Shown here: positions 11,432 to 24,093 of the stretch, piece by piece | Layout of the letters: each line of letters opens with the position of its first letter | How positions within the stretch are numbered: the stretch's first letter is position 1 | DNA from: Dichotomocladium elegans | Taxonomy: Eukaryota; Mucoromycota; Mucoromycetes; Mucorales; Lichtheimiaceae | Assembly (NCBI GenBank): GCA_025716815.1 | Contig: JAIXMN010000006.1 | Coordinates: 1,054,001-1,118,000 of the forward strand | Direction of reading: 5' to 3' | Length of the DNA: 64,000 bases | Made by a program: the position numbers and the translations under genes | Notes under the pieces: model-generated | What the model saw: the letters and a program-made list of their open reading frames with translations, nothing else | Database searches by the model: none | What the model was told of the DNA's origin: nothing

Positions 11432-12996
11432 ATGTCCGATTCTGGAGAGAATGATACAAAGAAGTCAAAAAGGCCTACCGGTACCGTTAGCAAGCTCAGT
11501 CGTCAATGTTATGCGAGCTAAAAAAGGTGTCATATCAATCCCTCTTTTAGATGGCGCGTTTCGACAACAACGACTTCCTGCTTGGCAGCCCGTACTGACC
11601 CCTCGCACGGCTCTCCCGACGTTTTTTGTCATCGGCATCCTCTTCATGCCCATTGGTGGTCTTTTGTATTGGTCCAATAACAAAGTACGATCTCTCTGCC
11701 TTGTTTCCACTTTTTTTTTACAACAGCTCGATTCCAACTGAACACCTTTCCTTTCCTTCTCCCCAACCGATATGCATAGATTGTCGAAATCAAAATTGAC
11801 TATACACATTGCAAACGCTACGCAGATCCGGTCTACTTGGCACCACAACAATACTCGGTGCTGGCACCAAAAGAGATCTCGGCTTTAATGGAACCGCCGG
11901 CATATCACTATGAAAATAGTAGTTCATTCCTGAATGCGGATTGGCAGAATCCAAACGGCCTTATCATCCCCCAGTGCATCATAGACTTCACCGTACCGGA
12001 GGACATGCAGCCGCCTGTCTTCATGTACTACCGTCTCACCAGCTTTTACCAAAACCATCGACAATACATCAGCAGTTTTGATACCGATCAACTTCTCGGA
12101 AAAGCCGTCGCATCGCCCAGCGGGAACTGTGGTCCGATACGAACAACGGACGCTGGCACACCTATATACCCGTGCGGCATGATCGCAAATTCTATGTTTA
12201 ACGGTAAGAGGCTTTTGTGTACGTGCGTGTTGGTGCGAAGATTGCTTTAACCGCTGCGGCGCGGTCGGTATATCGCAGATACCAGGTCGAACCTCATGTC
12301 CGTTAATGCCGTCTCGCCTTCAACATATGAGCTAAATACGACGGGCATCTCTTGGCCGACTGATAAGGACAAGTACGGTGCAACTCAGTACTCGCCCTCG
12401 AGTGTGGTCCCTCCGCCCTACTGGGCTTTGCGATATCCTAACGGAACATACACTGACCAGTATCCTCCTCCGGACCTGTCAAAGGACGAATCCTTCATGG
12501 TATGGATGCGCGTGGCTGCATTGCCTGACTTCCGTAAGATATGGGGCCGCAACGATGCCCAGGTTCTCGAAGCTGGACGGTGGCGCATCATGATCGATAT
12601 GAGTATGTATTTCTTCCCTTCAGAAGATGTTGATGGAAAATTTATCGATACGCATGCTGTAGATTTTGATACAACCCTCTACGGTGGCACGAAATGGTTG
12701 GTCTTGTCGACAACCTCACCTCTGGGTGGTCGTAATCCTTACCTTGGCATTACCTATATGGCCATTGGCGGTATCTGCCTCCTTCTCGGCCTTATATTCA
12801 CGATTAAACAATGCCTCAAGCCCCGGTATATATTGAACACTCTGTCAAATCTTGATGTCCGACCCTTGCTGACTTCTGCTGCTTTCGCTATATAAATAGA
12901 TCACTAGGGGACCCGAATTACTTATCTTGGAATCAGCCAGGCAGAGGCTTACCCCAACGCAAGAAGCCGGTTATCAAAAGCCTTCATCAGGATTAA
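11432..12996 (+). CDS. CDC50/LEM3-family flippase subunit
   Basis: Beta subunit of P4-ATPase phospholipid flippases, needed for their ER exit and activity in Golgi, endosome and plasma membranes. The start [16 protein letters not shown] joins through an intron to [19 protein letters not shown], the typical cytosolic motif before the first membrane segment (about residues 40-62, [20 protein letters not shown]). A long lumenal domain with conserved Cys ([14 protein letters not shown]) and N-glycosylation sites (NTT, NGT) follows. The second membrane segment is near [21 protein letters not shown] last intron from about 12824 to 12899 joins LKPR to [12 protein letters not shown], the family's C-terminal signature, and the stop is at 12994-12996. 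There are at least five exons. It sits alone between two large direct repeats. Confidence 0.92.
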
Positions 12997-13130
12997 TCGA
13001 TGCTAGACAATATCAATTGCGTGAACATATCGTATCTATTTTTATGTGCCAGATCGATGCAGTTGGTTCTTAAGGAACATTAGCAAACTAAACGTATCCA
13101 TATCATTATTATTTTTCCATCCGGTACATC

Positions 13131-14274
13131 CTAGGTCGAGTCCGCCTCAGGGTATCCACATGCACACCAGATGAGCAGAATGGCATTCATATCCTTCGTA
13201 TCCCCGGTGAACTTCCTCGGATGGGGATAACATACATACTCGCAGTCAGGGATCAATTCTATACAATCCCAATGAGTGAACCACTCGTACTTTTCACTCT
13301 TTATGAAACGGTATAGTTTGTTGAGGAGGGCCTCTTCGGTATAGTAGTCGCCCCTGAGCGTATCATCATCCCACGCCGGAAGTATAGAGCAGTTTATAGA
13401 ATTGCGTGCATAAATCGTTGTAAATATTACGTGCCTCGGGGCTTACGTCGTCAATGAGATTCCGGTCCGGATCCATAGCCATCTCGTACGCATCCAGTTC
13501 GTCGACAGACAATGTACCGAGGAGGCGGCACCCGTCCATGCACCGGGTTTCAAGGAATGCCTCCTTCATCGCATCTTCACATAACTTTGCCCGACGAGCA
13601 AAGTCGATGGCCCTCTCGGGAGTGTCGTATTTCGTTAGATCCATCATCATATATCTGAAGCAATCGCGTAACTTCTCGAATTCCCTGATTAGATCATCCA
13701 GTTGCTCTTCGGGACATTCTCGAATGGCTAGAAAAAGCCTGTGATACTTATGCAGATGTTCTCTCAGATCGGTGGGAAGCATAATCATGGTTTCCAGAGA
13801 CATTTTTCCTATCTTGTCGTTGTCCAGTTTCTCCCATTGTTTGGTCTTGACGTAGTATTCCATGAGAAGTATATCGTAGTCCCAACTCAGATCGTGACCA
13901 ATGTTCTCCAACCCCCATGTCCACCCGAGTTTTAGGGCCATGATGTATCCGCCGGTGGAAAAGATAGAATCCATCGACCACACCCTGCCAATCTCCTCGA
14001 CGAGCATACGGTCCATCCTTGTCACGCCTTTGACGATGGCACATTCAGCAGGAATGTGCGGGACAAGAGCCGAGAGGGTAACTGGATCACGCACCCCACG
14101 GTCCAAAAAGTTGTCCATGACCCTCCCCGGACCACCGAACTCAATCAACTCTTCTCGAGAGAGCGGAAAGCCAAGAATGGCCACCGGAAGGATATCCTCG
14201 TCAGCGACTAGGGAGGCAATCTTATTCAGGAGCTCTAACGGTAGCCTGTGCATACTTTCCGTCGCCCGTGACAA
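13131..14274 (-). pseudogene. F-box-like protein with a frameshift
   Basis: A single open frame from 14274 to 13366 encodes 302 residues starting MSRATESMHRLPLELLNKIAS. The LPLELLNKIASLV stretch near residue 10 resembles an F-box start, the Skp1-binding module of SCF ubiquitin ligases; the rest matches nothing I recognise. Just past its stop, the +1-shifted frame stays open for about 80 more codons to a stop at 13131, with similar composition (WDDDTLRGDYYTEEALLNKL). This suggests a recent one-base indel, a sequencing error or an unseen intron. The gene has no internal introns, is richer in GC than its flanks, and lies directly next to repeat copy 2. It may be a lineage-specific or transferred family member. 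Confidence 0.55.
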
Positions 14275-14374
14275 ACATCAAGTTTTATTACAATATATAC
14301 TGTATTTTCCGTGACTTCGGATGAAGTCGTAGGTTTTGCGGAACGTAGGATGGTTACTCAGGTATTCAATGGAA

Positions 14375-17300
14375 TGCGTGTATTCCTCTATACCATATGT
14401 CGTTCTGAAGAAGAGCATACTGCACAAGATGATGCCTCTGAATATACGGCTGAAGGTAGTGAGCCGGTGGATTATATTGCTCGGCAAATATTGCTGCTGT
14501 AAATGAAGACGTTGCGCCTGTTTTCTTTCCGGACTGTCGAAAATGTGCCTGCGAATACTGCGCATGCTAAGATGTGATATCTGAATGTATTACTGACTGG
14601 AGCTTGTCCATCCGAAGCTTTTCTTTGTACTGCTCTCACGGGAAGATTCAGCGTCCTAGGAGTTCTGTACCACCGTTCATGCGTACAATAACGTGTTGCA
14701 TTGCCTCAATTCACACAAATTATAATCGGATTTTGGTCAACGGTACCAACAGCGAGTCAACATTCCGTATGTAAATGGCACTTGGCACAAAGAACCATGC
14801 TGCTTTCTGGTTTCAATAAATATTTCATGGGTGGGTAGGGGAAAGATGGAGAGAACCCCATCTGGTATCCTTAGCGTGGTTACACATGAAGCTGCTACCC
14901 CGTCTGTTGAAAGCGTCGTACGCAGATGAGACAGCTGCGCCGCATAACTTTGTCATTCCCGCTTATGCGCATTGCCTTCTTCAGATAATCTCCCTTAATT
15001 CAGCTTCACTATGTCCATTGTACCCTCATGATGGTCATGGATGGTGTAGGAGTAATGTGTCAATAATGAGATGATCGTAGTATATACCCATGAAACGTGT
15101 TCCCATCATTACGGTCGACTTTACCAGCAATCCGTAGTCGACAGCTATGCATGAATCGAAAATTCTCGCCTCCATTTCCTTGCCACACATCAAGAGGGTT
15201 GACTTTCGGAAATATACAGTGGTGTCCCACGATGTCGTCCATCCACACCAAGTTGGTCGGGCCGTTCTCTTACCTTCGTCGTTCCACCCGCGAACCACTT
15301 GTATGAAGCAGATGCCCAAAGCCCGCCTTGCCATTGTTCACCACAGGGGGGATCTTCCACGCTGATTTATCGCATTTACTCGCAATCGGAAAGGCCCCGG
15401 GGCTGTTGCCGAACTTCTTGGACAAAAAGGCCTATGATTGACCAGATATTTGTTCGCAGGTCTTTCAAGTGACCCCAAGATCGTTGGTTCGAGTCGAAGG
15501 GTATAGAATTCATATTTTTCAAAGGCCTTCTGTCAACTTTTTCTATATTCCTATATGCACGTGTCTAGTAGAGACTGACGGGAGATTCCCGGCAGACAGG
15601 CTGTTGGTGATGAAGCAGAGAGGCTCATCAGCCGATGAACAAACAATCACATTGGAAAAGTAGACATGAAACAGGAGAGTTCCCGCCTGCTCGAAATGGG
15701 CTTTTCTGTGTAACCATTCGTATTTTTTATCACATGCCATCTTCGTGGGCCCCGACCACGGGGCAGCTAGTCAAAAACGGTTTTCTCTACAGCCTGCATT
15801 GCTCTTTGGCTGCATACCTTTTTTTTTGAAAGGGTTTAGAAACGGCGTGAGAAGCGGCGTTAGGAGCACTAGGGGGCTTTGCGGACTAGGCAGTGTTTAC
15901 TTTTTGCTTCTGTATCGAGGCTAAAGTAGTGAAGACGTCATGGAGCTCGCCATTGGTTTATATTTTCACCAATGGGAAAATTGAACAGTTTCGTATAAAA
16001 TCTCGTCTCGCCCCCTCAACTCATGTTCCCTTTGGTCCCTGGCATGGGGGCCTAGAACCCTGCCCGTCGCTACTCGGAAGACGTTAAGTCCCGGTTGGTC
16101 TTCGAGATAGACCCGTCCGCGAGGGTCGTACCGCGTTGCGGGCACTTGCGCCGGCTAGCCCAACCGGACTTGGGTCGTTACGATGGAATGTGTTGATGCT
16201 CCGGCCTCTCAACTGCCACCGTAACGCGCTTGTGTCGGCAGGTAAAATACTCCTTGGCCTAGAGTTGCAGACAGTGGGTTATCACAGAGATGACTTGTCA
16301 TTTCATTGATCTCTCCAGTCCTGTGGCTCTCTGGGAAGGTATGTCCAGGTGATTGAAGATGGGGAGAGACATTTAGACTGGAATGACTAACATGGAAACT
16401 TGATGAACCAAGGTCATGTCCGTGTGGTGAGTAGGCCGCCACGTACCCTGTTTCTACGGGCAGGTCTTGTAAGAGCCGGGCAAAGGCCGCAGCCTTCTTT
16501 GTCATCCAACTCGATTGAAAAGCCCTGGGGTGGACGCTTCCGAGGCTTTAAAGAAGTGAATCGCACTTTCCCCAGAGTGCCAAGCAGGGGTGTCTGGATT
16601 TGGTTGTGTGTTTCGCCAATTCAGATCCACAAATGCGTGGCTTCCCGCTTTTTTTTTGAATAGGTGCTTGCGATCAGCAGCGACAGCAGTAATCCGGATA
16701 GCCTGATCGCCCGATTTTCCCTGCTACACTTGGCAAGTAGAAATGCTGTTATATGTGTATTGACTTGGTCTCGCTGTTAACATCAGTTTGTTCTGCCCAA
16801 ATCTTAGTCGAGGCTATCTTCCATGGAACCTGGAGCCGTCCTGTCGATCCCACTGGATCGAGCGTAGCTCTGCTTTGTCCATCCATGGAATCCAAGCATG
16901 GTTTTAGGTAAACGATCAAAGCAGCATCATAAATTGCATATATAACTTATCTTCATTCCGCAGGATATAGGCGATTTGGCAAAGTGGCAGCCGTTGATCT
17001 CGTTTGGCACATATAAGACGTGCTTGTAAAACACTAGGTATGGGCAATATTGTTAAACTTGCCTAGCAAGAAGTAGCCGACAAGACCAGTAAACTAACGC
17101 TTATTAAAAGACACAGTGTGCTTATCCGTAATGGAGGACCTGGATCGATTCATATGTCATCTGCAAGGGATCCAGGTCGGTAAACCGATGAACCACTTTG
17201 CATAGATGTCGACGCTAATACACCCGCACTCTTAGTAATTAGTAAGATGCCAGTATGGAAGCGGAGGATTTCCTCCATCGTCCTATAGCCATCCTTCCCC

Positions 17301-17539
17301 AGAAGTAGATGGCAATGTCATATAGAATACGGGCATCGCAATTTCGCCTGTCAAAGTAGACCTTCTCTGTGTGGTCTTTTCTAAATATACTATGTATACG
17401 CATATCTCTCCATATGTGCACGTATCTAATAGAGGCTGACAGTGTTGTTTGCTGGGTATTTAACTAACAATTCCTACTGGGAGTCTGAGGAGAGAACGCC
17501 CAACGGGCAGGCTGCCGGCGATGGCCCGACGCGAAGCGA
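14375..17539. repeat. Large direct repeat, copy 2 (~3.2 kb)
   Basis: Second copy of the sequence at 7524-10749, same orientation. Boundaries are sharp: TGCGTGTATTCC on the left and GCGAAGCGA on the right in both copies. The left neighbour differs (transposon remnant in copy 1, unique sequence near the F-box-like gene in copy 2). Scattered point differences show the copies are recent but not identical. Confidence 0.9.
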
Positions 17540-17553
17540 GGCAGGTGCCTGCT

Positions 17554-17560
17554 TATAAAG
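17554..17560 (+). promoter_or_regulatory. Possible TATA box of ATG27
   Basis: TATAAAG lies about 140 bases upstream of the ATG27 start and only 15 bases beyond the end of repeat copy 2. The position fits a core promoter, but there is no other support. Confidence 0.3.
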
Positions 17561-17694
17561 GTATTCGCTCGGGTCTCTGACATCACAGGCGAAAAGGAAT
17601 GAAAAGCAGCGGGCGTGCTTTGAAGAGTAGATCAGTGCGCGATAACTCACTCCGCCACCGTTTTTTTCTCTTTACTTCTTTCTTTGCATTCATC

Positions 17695-19049
17695 ATGAGA
17701 ATTCAACTCGGCCTATTTTTGGCCGTTGGTGCAGCTGCTACGGGAGTCCTCGGTGCCCAAGATTACTGTAATTCCAACTTCCGCATTCCTAACGCTGATT
17801 ATAATGTGGATCTTTCCAAGCTCAATAAGTAGGGTTTCTCCGTGATCTCTCGCTTCATAGCTCATCTTTTTTTTTTCTGTTGGTCTTGTCTAAAGGGCAT
17901 TTACCATTGTCCAGGATCAGCAGGGTTCACCAGCGATTATATCTACGCGGGTGAATATCAACATTTGCGACCGTCTGCAACGCCCTGAAAATACAGAAGA
18001 AAGAGATTTTTGTAAGGATGGCTCGGTAAGTCTGTCTTTCTACTGAGTGGTCCTAAGAAAGATAGCTAACGCCACATTAGTATATCTGTCACCGCACCGT
18101 GGCTGTTAAGGATGAAAAGGAAATAGTCCTTACGGTCAAGGACATTGCAGGTGATTACCAAGATGATAAGCTAAGCCCTCAATTCAAGGCCCTCAATCCC
18201 GATCAGGACTTATCTCAAAGTACGTTTGTGAGGCTAACAGTGAAGTGAGGATGATTTGCTCATTTTCCGGAATGTTTGCGTTGCAGGCGGAGCTCAGTTC
18301 TCGTTGGTTTTGAATGGCGGCAAAGTGAACAATCAGGCCCAGTCGGCTCAGTTGACTCTCGAATGTGATACGTCGCAGTCGCGCAATGTAAGTATCAGCA
18401 AAGGAAGGTAATTTGCATGCGTCCATCTCATATATGGATATCCCTATGCGACTTATCAGGAAGATGCGCCTGCGCCAACGCTAGTCTCGTACCAGAACAA
18501 TGTCATGTCACTCACTTGGAAGACAGTGCATGCTTGCGCGTTAGTATCAATGGGCAGATAAAGAAGGGCAAAAGACTTTCTGGGCGAACTGAAATCGTAT
18601 GCATAAAAATCTTCTAGATTCAAGCCATCCGAACAACCACCTCCCTCTTCGCCTCCAGATGAGAATAAGGGAGAAGAGAAGAAGGGCATGTCCGGGATTT
18701 CTGTCTTCTTCACTCTGTAAGTCGTTCTATTTGCAGTGGCAAACGGACTCGTGTTGCTCATACATAGTGTTGTCATCTACCCAGTGTCTTTGTCTTGCTT
18801 GGTATTTACTTTGTGGGCGGTGCGATCTACAACTTCAAGATGTATAACGCGCGTGGCCTCGACCTTATACCCCATCGTGGTAAGAAAATGCAAGAGGACT
18901 TAAGATTTTTGTACTAGGGAGACTTATGGGTGAATACGAATCTAGATTTCTGGCTCGATCTCCCGTATTTGATCAAGGACTTGATATCGCACGTGGTTGA
19001 TACAATCATGTCTCACAGACGCGGAGGAGGAGGATATGTTTCCGTCTAA
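17695..19049 (+). CDS. ATG27: Autophagy protein Atg27, multi-exon
   Basis: Type I membrane protein of the Atg9-vesicle trafficking route between Golgi, endosomes and vacuole. The chosen start (17695) gives a clear signal peptide, MRIQLGLFLAVGAAATGVLG; an upstream in-frame ATG at 17599 would bury it. A lumenal mannose-6-phosphate-receptor homology domain follows over several exons, with Cys residues typical of the fold (NICDRLQRP, FCKDGS, YICHRTVAVK, LECDTS). A Pro/Ser/Glu-rich linker precedes one membrane segment (VFVLLGIYFVGGAIYNF), then the cytosolic tail conserved in Atg27 (YNARGLDLIPHRDFW...LPYLIKDLISHV) and a C-terminal YVSV. Introns are short GT-AG, for example after 17828. The gene looks intact. 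Confidence 0.9.
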
Positions 19050-20235
19050 GAAACAGCGTTTCTTTTCTTCCTTTCTTCCATTAGACCTCACATACACTCC
19101 TATTGTATATTGAAGCACTGAAAGTAATGCGTTATTTTTCTTTGTGTGTTGATAAGGCTCGAAATACCATCTCTATTATTGGTATCATCCGGCAAGTCAT
19201 TTCGAAAGAGCTTATATCATTTCCAATCACGCCACCAGTGCGTAGTGTTTGCGTTTCAATAGATCTAATGTATGTGTGTAATAAACCGAGACGCTTGCTG
19301 TGCAACGATGAGCATATGGGTGAAACGAGAATGTTTGTTGTCTCATCAAGCATATGCTACGAATGGCTCCCGCCTGACGTTATCAGTGGAGGATAGCCTT
19401 TGCCTGTAGGGTGTGGCCATTTCAGCTTGAAGGAACAAGAGTTCCATCGATGTCCAAATGGCAACAACTGGGATTTTCTTTCGTTACTTGCTATCTTGCG
19501 TGTGTTTCATAGTTGCTGAAAGGAGAAGATGATGATCTGATATACGTGGATTCCACATACGGACATAGGCCTTGATGATGCAAAAGGACTGCTTATGTAT
19601 ACGCCGCTTGTTGCCAATGGTGGACTACTGCTATGGTATAAATGGGTCACTATTGGCGTGAAAGATCCATCTCCACTTGTGATGACCCGACACCCTGACC
19701 CGGCGATTGTTTCTATCAAAACGGCATCCATAACGGCGTTGTTACTGCAACGAAAACCGCCCTCGCTGTTGACAATGGTGCGTGATACGTAGTCTTATAC
19801 AAAGAAGATATTAGTGATTTCATATCCCCGCGTACAAAATCGGGTTCGGAATCAGCGGAGGAATGGGTGCATGATGATCAGGAATGACCAACTCCAATTG
19901 GATCTCTGTGTAACCAAAATTATCAGACTCGATCTTTGAATGGGCTTATCGAATACTGCAAGCAGTTTCTGGCGTTGGAGGCTATTACTCTCCCTGGCCA
20001 GGCGCAACGTATCGAGATACATGCTAGGGAGTTACATCTCTCCATGAAATGTTCGACTCGTGTACAGTACTCTGCTCTAGGCGCGCGCAGACGTGTAATA
20101 GATATATATATCGCAGTCTGATTTTGCGATCGTTTGGTGTCCGACCTAAACCCCATCGCCGTTCAAGCTCGGCCCTCCCCCCACCCACTTCTTTTTTATT
20201 TTTCCTTTCTTTTGTTTCGCTCCAGTCCCATTGAC
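19050..20235. other. Intergenic, nothing recognised
   Basis: Open frames overlap on both strands without domain signals. The last ~80 bases are pyrimidine-rich and probably form the 5' leader of the kinase gene. Confidence 0.4.
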
Positions 20236-21870
20236 ATGCACAAGCTTGCGAGTGTTCCCTTTCTGCGGATACCACATTGGCCGTGGCGCCAGCTTCCTGC
20301 GTCTCCATCGGCCAGCCGGCCGTTCATGCTACGCCAAGCTCGCGCCATTCAGACGACCGGCACCCGATCACGGCGCGATGGACTGCCGCGTGCGGCCTCG
20401 CTGGATTCCGTGCAGTCCGATTCGCCGTACCATTTTTATCAGACCAAGATCCTTGAGGAGTACGTGCGGCGGCCTGCGAACGCAGCGACATTGCGCCAAT
20501 ACATTTTCTTTGGGCGGCAAATGACCGACGAGCGGCTCATCAAGGCGGCCAACTGGGTGCGGGAAGAGCTTCTGACACGGCTCGCGCATCGTATTCGCGA
20601 TTTCCAGCAGTTGCCTTTCTTGGTCGGCACAAACCCGCACATTGAATTCGTATATAGGCTGTACTGGGGTGCGTTCGAGCGCCTGCGGAATCACCCGCCC
20701 ATCAAGGAATTAGAAGACAATGATCGCTTTTGCGATCTCCTTCGCGACCTGCTCGAGGACGGACAGTTGGCCGTGCCCAGACTGGCCCTGGCCGTCACAG
20801 AGTGCGCGGCCCATTTTGAAGGCAATCCCGAACTCGACCGCTTCGTGAACCGGGTGCTCCGATCGCGCATCTCGCGGAGGATGCTCGCCGAGCAGCATAC
20901 CGCACTCACATGCGCACATGAGCAAGGCTGGGACATGCTCGGTGAGGGGAACGACGGGTATGTCGGTATCATCTTTTCCCGCTGCACAGCAAGGGATTTG
21001 GTGGCCAGAGCCGCAAAACTGGCCGACAGCCAGATACGGGAAGTGTACGGTGGGGGAAGAGATAAGGGCTGGCATCCACCCGTGGTAGAGGTCGAGGTCA
21101 CCCGCGATGAGGGCCAAAAGGGCCCCACTACCCCGTCCCCGTCCCGAAGACGTGATGATATCATGTTTGTCTATGTGAGCACGGACAGATGGGCAGGGAA
21201 GAAGAAGTTTTGCTTACGAAGTTGCTAGGTACCCGAGCAACTCGAGTATATTCTTTTTGAGTTGCTGAGTAATGCTCTGCGCTTCACCATGTCCAAGCAC
21301 GAGCAAGTTCCATATCCACCCATTCAACTGACCGTAAGCGCAGATGAGACCGATGTGTATTTTCGAGTTTCGGATCAGGGCGGTGGCATTCCGCCAAACA
21401 AATTCGCTCAGCTGTGGTCGTACCAAGGCCGTGTTCCGTCCGGCGATTTTGACAACCTGAACAAGGTGGTCGCCATGCCGAGCAGCGTCAGCGAGAGGGC
21501 TAGTCAGGCCGCTGATCTGGGCAAAACGCATCTCGGGTTGGGATTGCCCATGAGCCGGATCTATGCCGAGTATTGGGGTGGTGAACTGCAGGTGATGACT
21601 CTAGAGGGCTATGGCACGGACGCTTATGTGCGGATACCCCGGCTTGGCACCAGTGCAGAAAATCTCGGACTTGAGGGCCATCCCTTAGGCAGTAGTACTA
21701 CCCCAAGCGACAGATGGCTCCAGCCGGGGCAGCGGCAGTGGGGCAATGCAGCCACGAAAAAAATGTCAGGTGGCAATAACACCTTCCATCCGTCACTTAT
21801 ACCAAACACACAGTCCAATTCGACGCAAGGTAGCGATGGGTGGATGGAAAGCCGGATGCTGCAGAGTTGA
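20236..21870 (+). CDS. Mitochondrial PDH/BCKDH kinase, 2 exons
   Basis: Member of the mitochondrial protein kinase family that phosphorylates and inactivates the E1-alpha of pyruvate (or branched-chain 2-oxoacid) dehydrogenase (yeast Pkp1/Pkp2). Exons 20236-21174 and 21229-21870 give 526 residues. The start at 20236 yields an Arg-rich, acid-free presequence (MHKLASVPFLRIPHWPWRQ). The alpha-helical N domain follows (YHFYQTKILEEYVRRPA, FLVGTNPHIEFVY). The GHKL ATP-binding domain has an N-box (ELLSNALRFT), G1 (SDQGGGIP) and G2 (GLGLPMSRIYAEYWGG). The splice joins MFVY to VPEQLEYILFELLSNA. The tail after the GHKL domain is Ser/Gln-rich and probably disordered. I cannot tell from motifs which E1 it prefers. 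Confidence 0.92.
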
Positions 21871-21930
21871 TTAGAATAATAGCAATAGTAATAAAACCAA
21901 CTGTGTGTATGGTACGTTTTTTTTTATTCT

Positions 21931-22247
21931 TTATGCCTTGACAGCGTACTTTCGAAGAGGGAAGTGTGCGAGTTTCTTCTGCTCCTTGACGGTCTTGAGC
22001 TTGCGCTCGTGGGGGGTCAAGGCACGACGCATAGCACGGGTCTTCTTAACGCGGAGGTCCAAAGGAATGTACTTCTTCTTCTTGTAGAAGAGACGAAGTT
22101 GCTCACGCTGAGTCTGGTTAATGACAGTCAAGGTGCGAGCAATGTTCTTGCGGACAGCGCCACTATGGTGTACTTGTTGAGTTATTCGTGCTTCCTGTTT
22201 TCCCCCCCTCCATGAGGCTCCACCACTTCATTCCTGGAGAGACACAA

Positions 22248-22278
<31 letters not shown>

Positions 22279-22766
22279 AAATCGCAATCGCATCTTACAT
22301 TTGGTGGAGCTTTGAAGCCGAGCCACCAGCAACCTTCTGCACTCGGAGCGAAGCAAGTTCCTGCTTTTGCTCCTCGAGGACCTTCAAGAGCTCAGTCTTG
22401 TTTTTGTTGCGAAGTTCGTATGCCTTGACAGGAGCCTACTCCACACATTGCGTATTGCACACAGCCGAAACGCGCACACGCATCACATCAGAACCAACAT
22501 GTAACACGACACAGAGAGATATTGCGAAGAGCGGGTTAATAACCATGCATAGAGGTAAAAGCGGCCGCAATTCCCATTCATCCATCCATCCATCGATCCG
22601 TCCAATGCTCGTGTCATCGTAGTGTCGTTCCTTTCGCTTTCTGACTTTCAAGTATATAAAACAGTGGAATCGTTCGGTAAACGGCCGTATGGGGTCGTCG
22701 AATAATATAGCGAGGATGGATGGATGGATGGATGGATGGATGGATGGGATGGATTTAGCTCACCAT
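21931..22766 (-). CDS. RPL35: 60S ribosomal protein L35 (uL29), 3 exons
   Basis: Cytosolic large-subunit protein near the peptide exit tunnel, contacting SRP and nascent chains. The minus-strand protein is [20 protein letters not shown]..., then [20 protein letters not shown] and ending PLRKYAVKA, the near-invariant eL35 C-terminus. The first exon appears to be the ATG alone (22766-22764) followed by a GTGAGC donor. The second starts at GCTCCTGTCAAGG near 22438 and ends before GTAAGATG near 22297; the third runs from about 22165 to the stop at 21931-21933. The first intron is unusually long (~320 nt) and contains a GGAT microsatellite. Such an ATG-only exon is common in ribosomal protein genes. 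The 3' end converges with the kinase gene only ~60 bases away. Confidence 0.92.
22243..22277. repeat. CA/TA dinucleotide microsatellite
   Basis: A run of CA repeats passes directly into TA repeats within the second intron of RPL35 (minus strand). Confidence 0.9.
22714..22751. repeat. GGAT tetranucleotide microsatellite
   Basis: About nine tandem GGAT units lie inside the first intron of RPL35, just downstream of its ATG-only exon. A shorter, related CCAT run lies at 22578-22596. Confidence 0.95.
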
Positions 22767-24082
22767 TGGAGGGTTTCAGAGAAAAGGGCGTTCCATGGTT
22801 AGCAAATAGGGGGCTCTGGGAGACATCCCACCCGTTCAGGCATCTCCTCTCCCCGGCCCATGGCCCACCCATCCCCGCGGGGGGGCCGCCCAACCGTTTC
22901 CCACGTCTTTTAGCTATGCAGGACGGAGGTTGAATGACGTGAGGCTGTGATCAGGTGACTTGGGTGGCGGAATCACCTTTTTTATTTCAGCATTTGCCGC
23001 GGTGACACACATTCATAAGACAGGACCATTGGGGCGGAGGGGTGGGAATAAAATAACAAAAAATGGCCTACAAAAGGAAAATAAAGACACCTTTTTAAAA
23101 ATATATCCTTTTTCCCTTTTCGGCTGCCCACATATACACACACACACAACACCATGCTCTCTCCTTTTTGAAGAAGCGACTGCAAAAAGCAACTAGCATT
23201 CCCAGAAACCGCTTGCCCTCGTTTTGAGGAAGTGAAAAGGTCATCAAATTTCAATATATTGAATGTAACAATGCACACATACACTGCTTCATTAAACAGA
23301 AGCCAAGAATCGTTAGACTTATCTCGTCTAGCAAAAAAAAAAATGGCGACGGGCCAAATAAGGGGGGCGGCCCTGGTAATACAAACGGCTTCGACTCTTG
23401 ATTCCAAAAAGATCCTATCACCATCGATCAGATACTCCCCCACACACACAGATAGATAGACAGCAAGAAAGGGAAGGGGAGGTGCCCTGTCTTTGTCATT
23501 AATTTCATCATTATACTATTATTATTGTGTATTTATCGCCGTCTCAAAAATACCCAAAGCAAAAAAAAAATTCGGCCTTCCCTTTCCGCTGTTATCTTCA
23601 TGGTTTCAGTTTGTTTAAAAAAATACCCCCCCAAGAAACGCGTACATACTCCAATGGATTGCGTATACACTTAGCCACGGTCCCAACCAGGACATTTTTT
23701 GGTCCTTCCACACGTGTAGCCCATTCATGTTGCCTATGCTCGATGCGGAGCCTAAATATATCTTCCCTTTTGAAAGTTTGGGTAAGTCCCTTTTCATGCG
23801 CGTCACTTTCTTTTTTAGTTAGCATACCCTATCGATGGATGGGCGGCCTAATAAACGCGTAGTCGCGGCTGATACACGGTTGATGAACATATCTCGAGTG
23901 AGAGATATGTCCAGGTGACAATGATGGGGATCCGAATCATGGCGAGAAAGCCGTAACATCTGTCAAAAATTCCCAAGTTGATTATGGTAAAAAAAAAAAA
24001 AAGGATCTTCCTTGTTATCATAAAAAATATGTCTTGTACGACACAAAAGAAAAGTCTGTCGCACAATATCAGAAACTTTCAA
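22767..24082. other. Intergenic, nothing recognised
   Basis: This lies between two divergently transcribed genes (RPL35 and the GPI protein) and probably contains both promoters. It has several A-tracts and GT/CA runs. No convincing coding frame or RNA gene is visible. Confidence 0.4.
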
Positions 24083-24093
24083 TATATAAAAGG
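24083..24093 (+). promoter_or_regulatory. TATA box of the GPI-anchored protein gene
   Basis: TATATAAAAGG stands about 90 bases before the start codon of the surface protein and is followed by a pyrimidine-rich leader. Sequence and spacing fit a strong TATA promoter. Confidence 0.6.
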
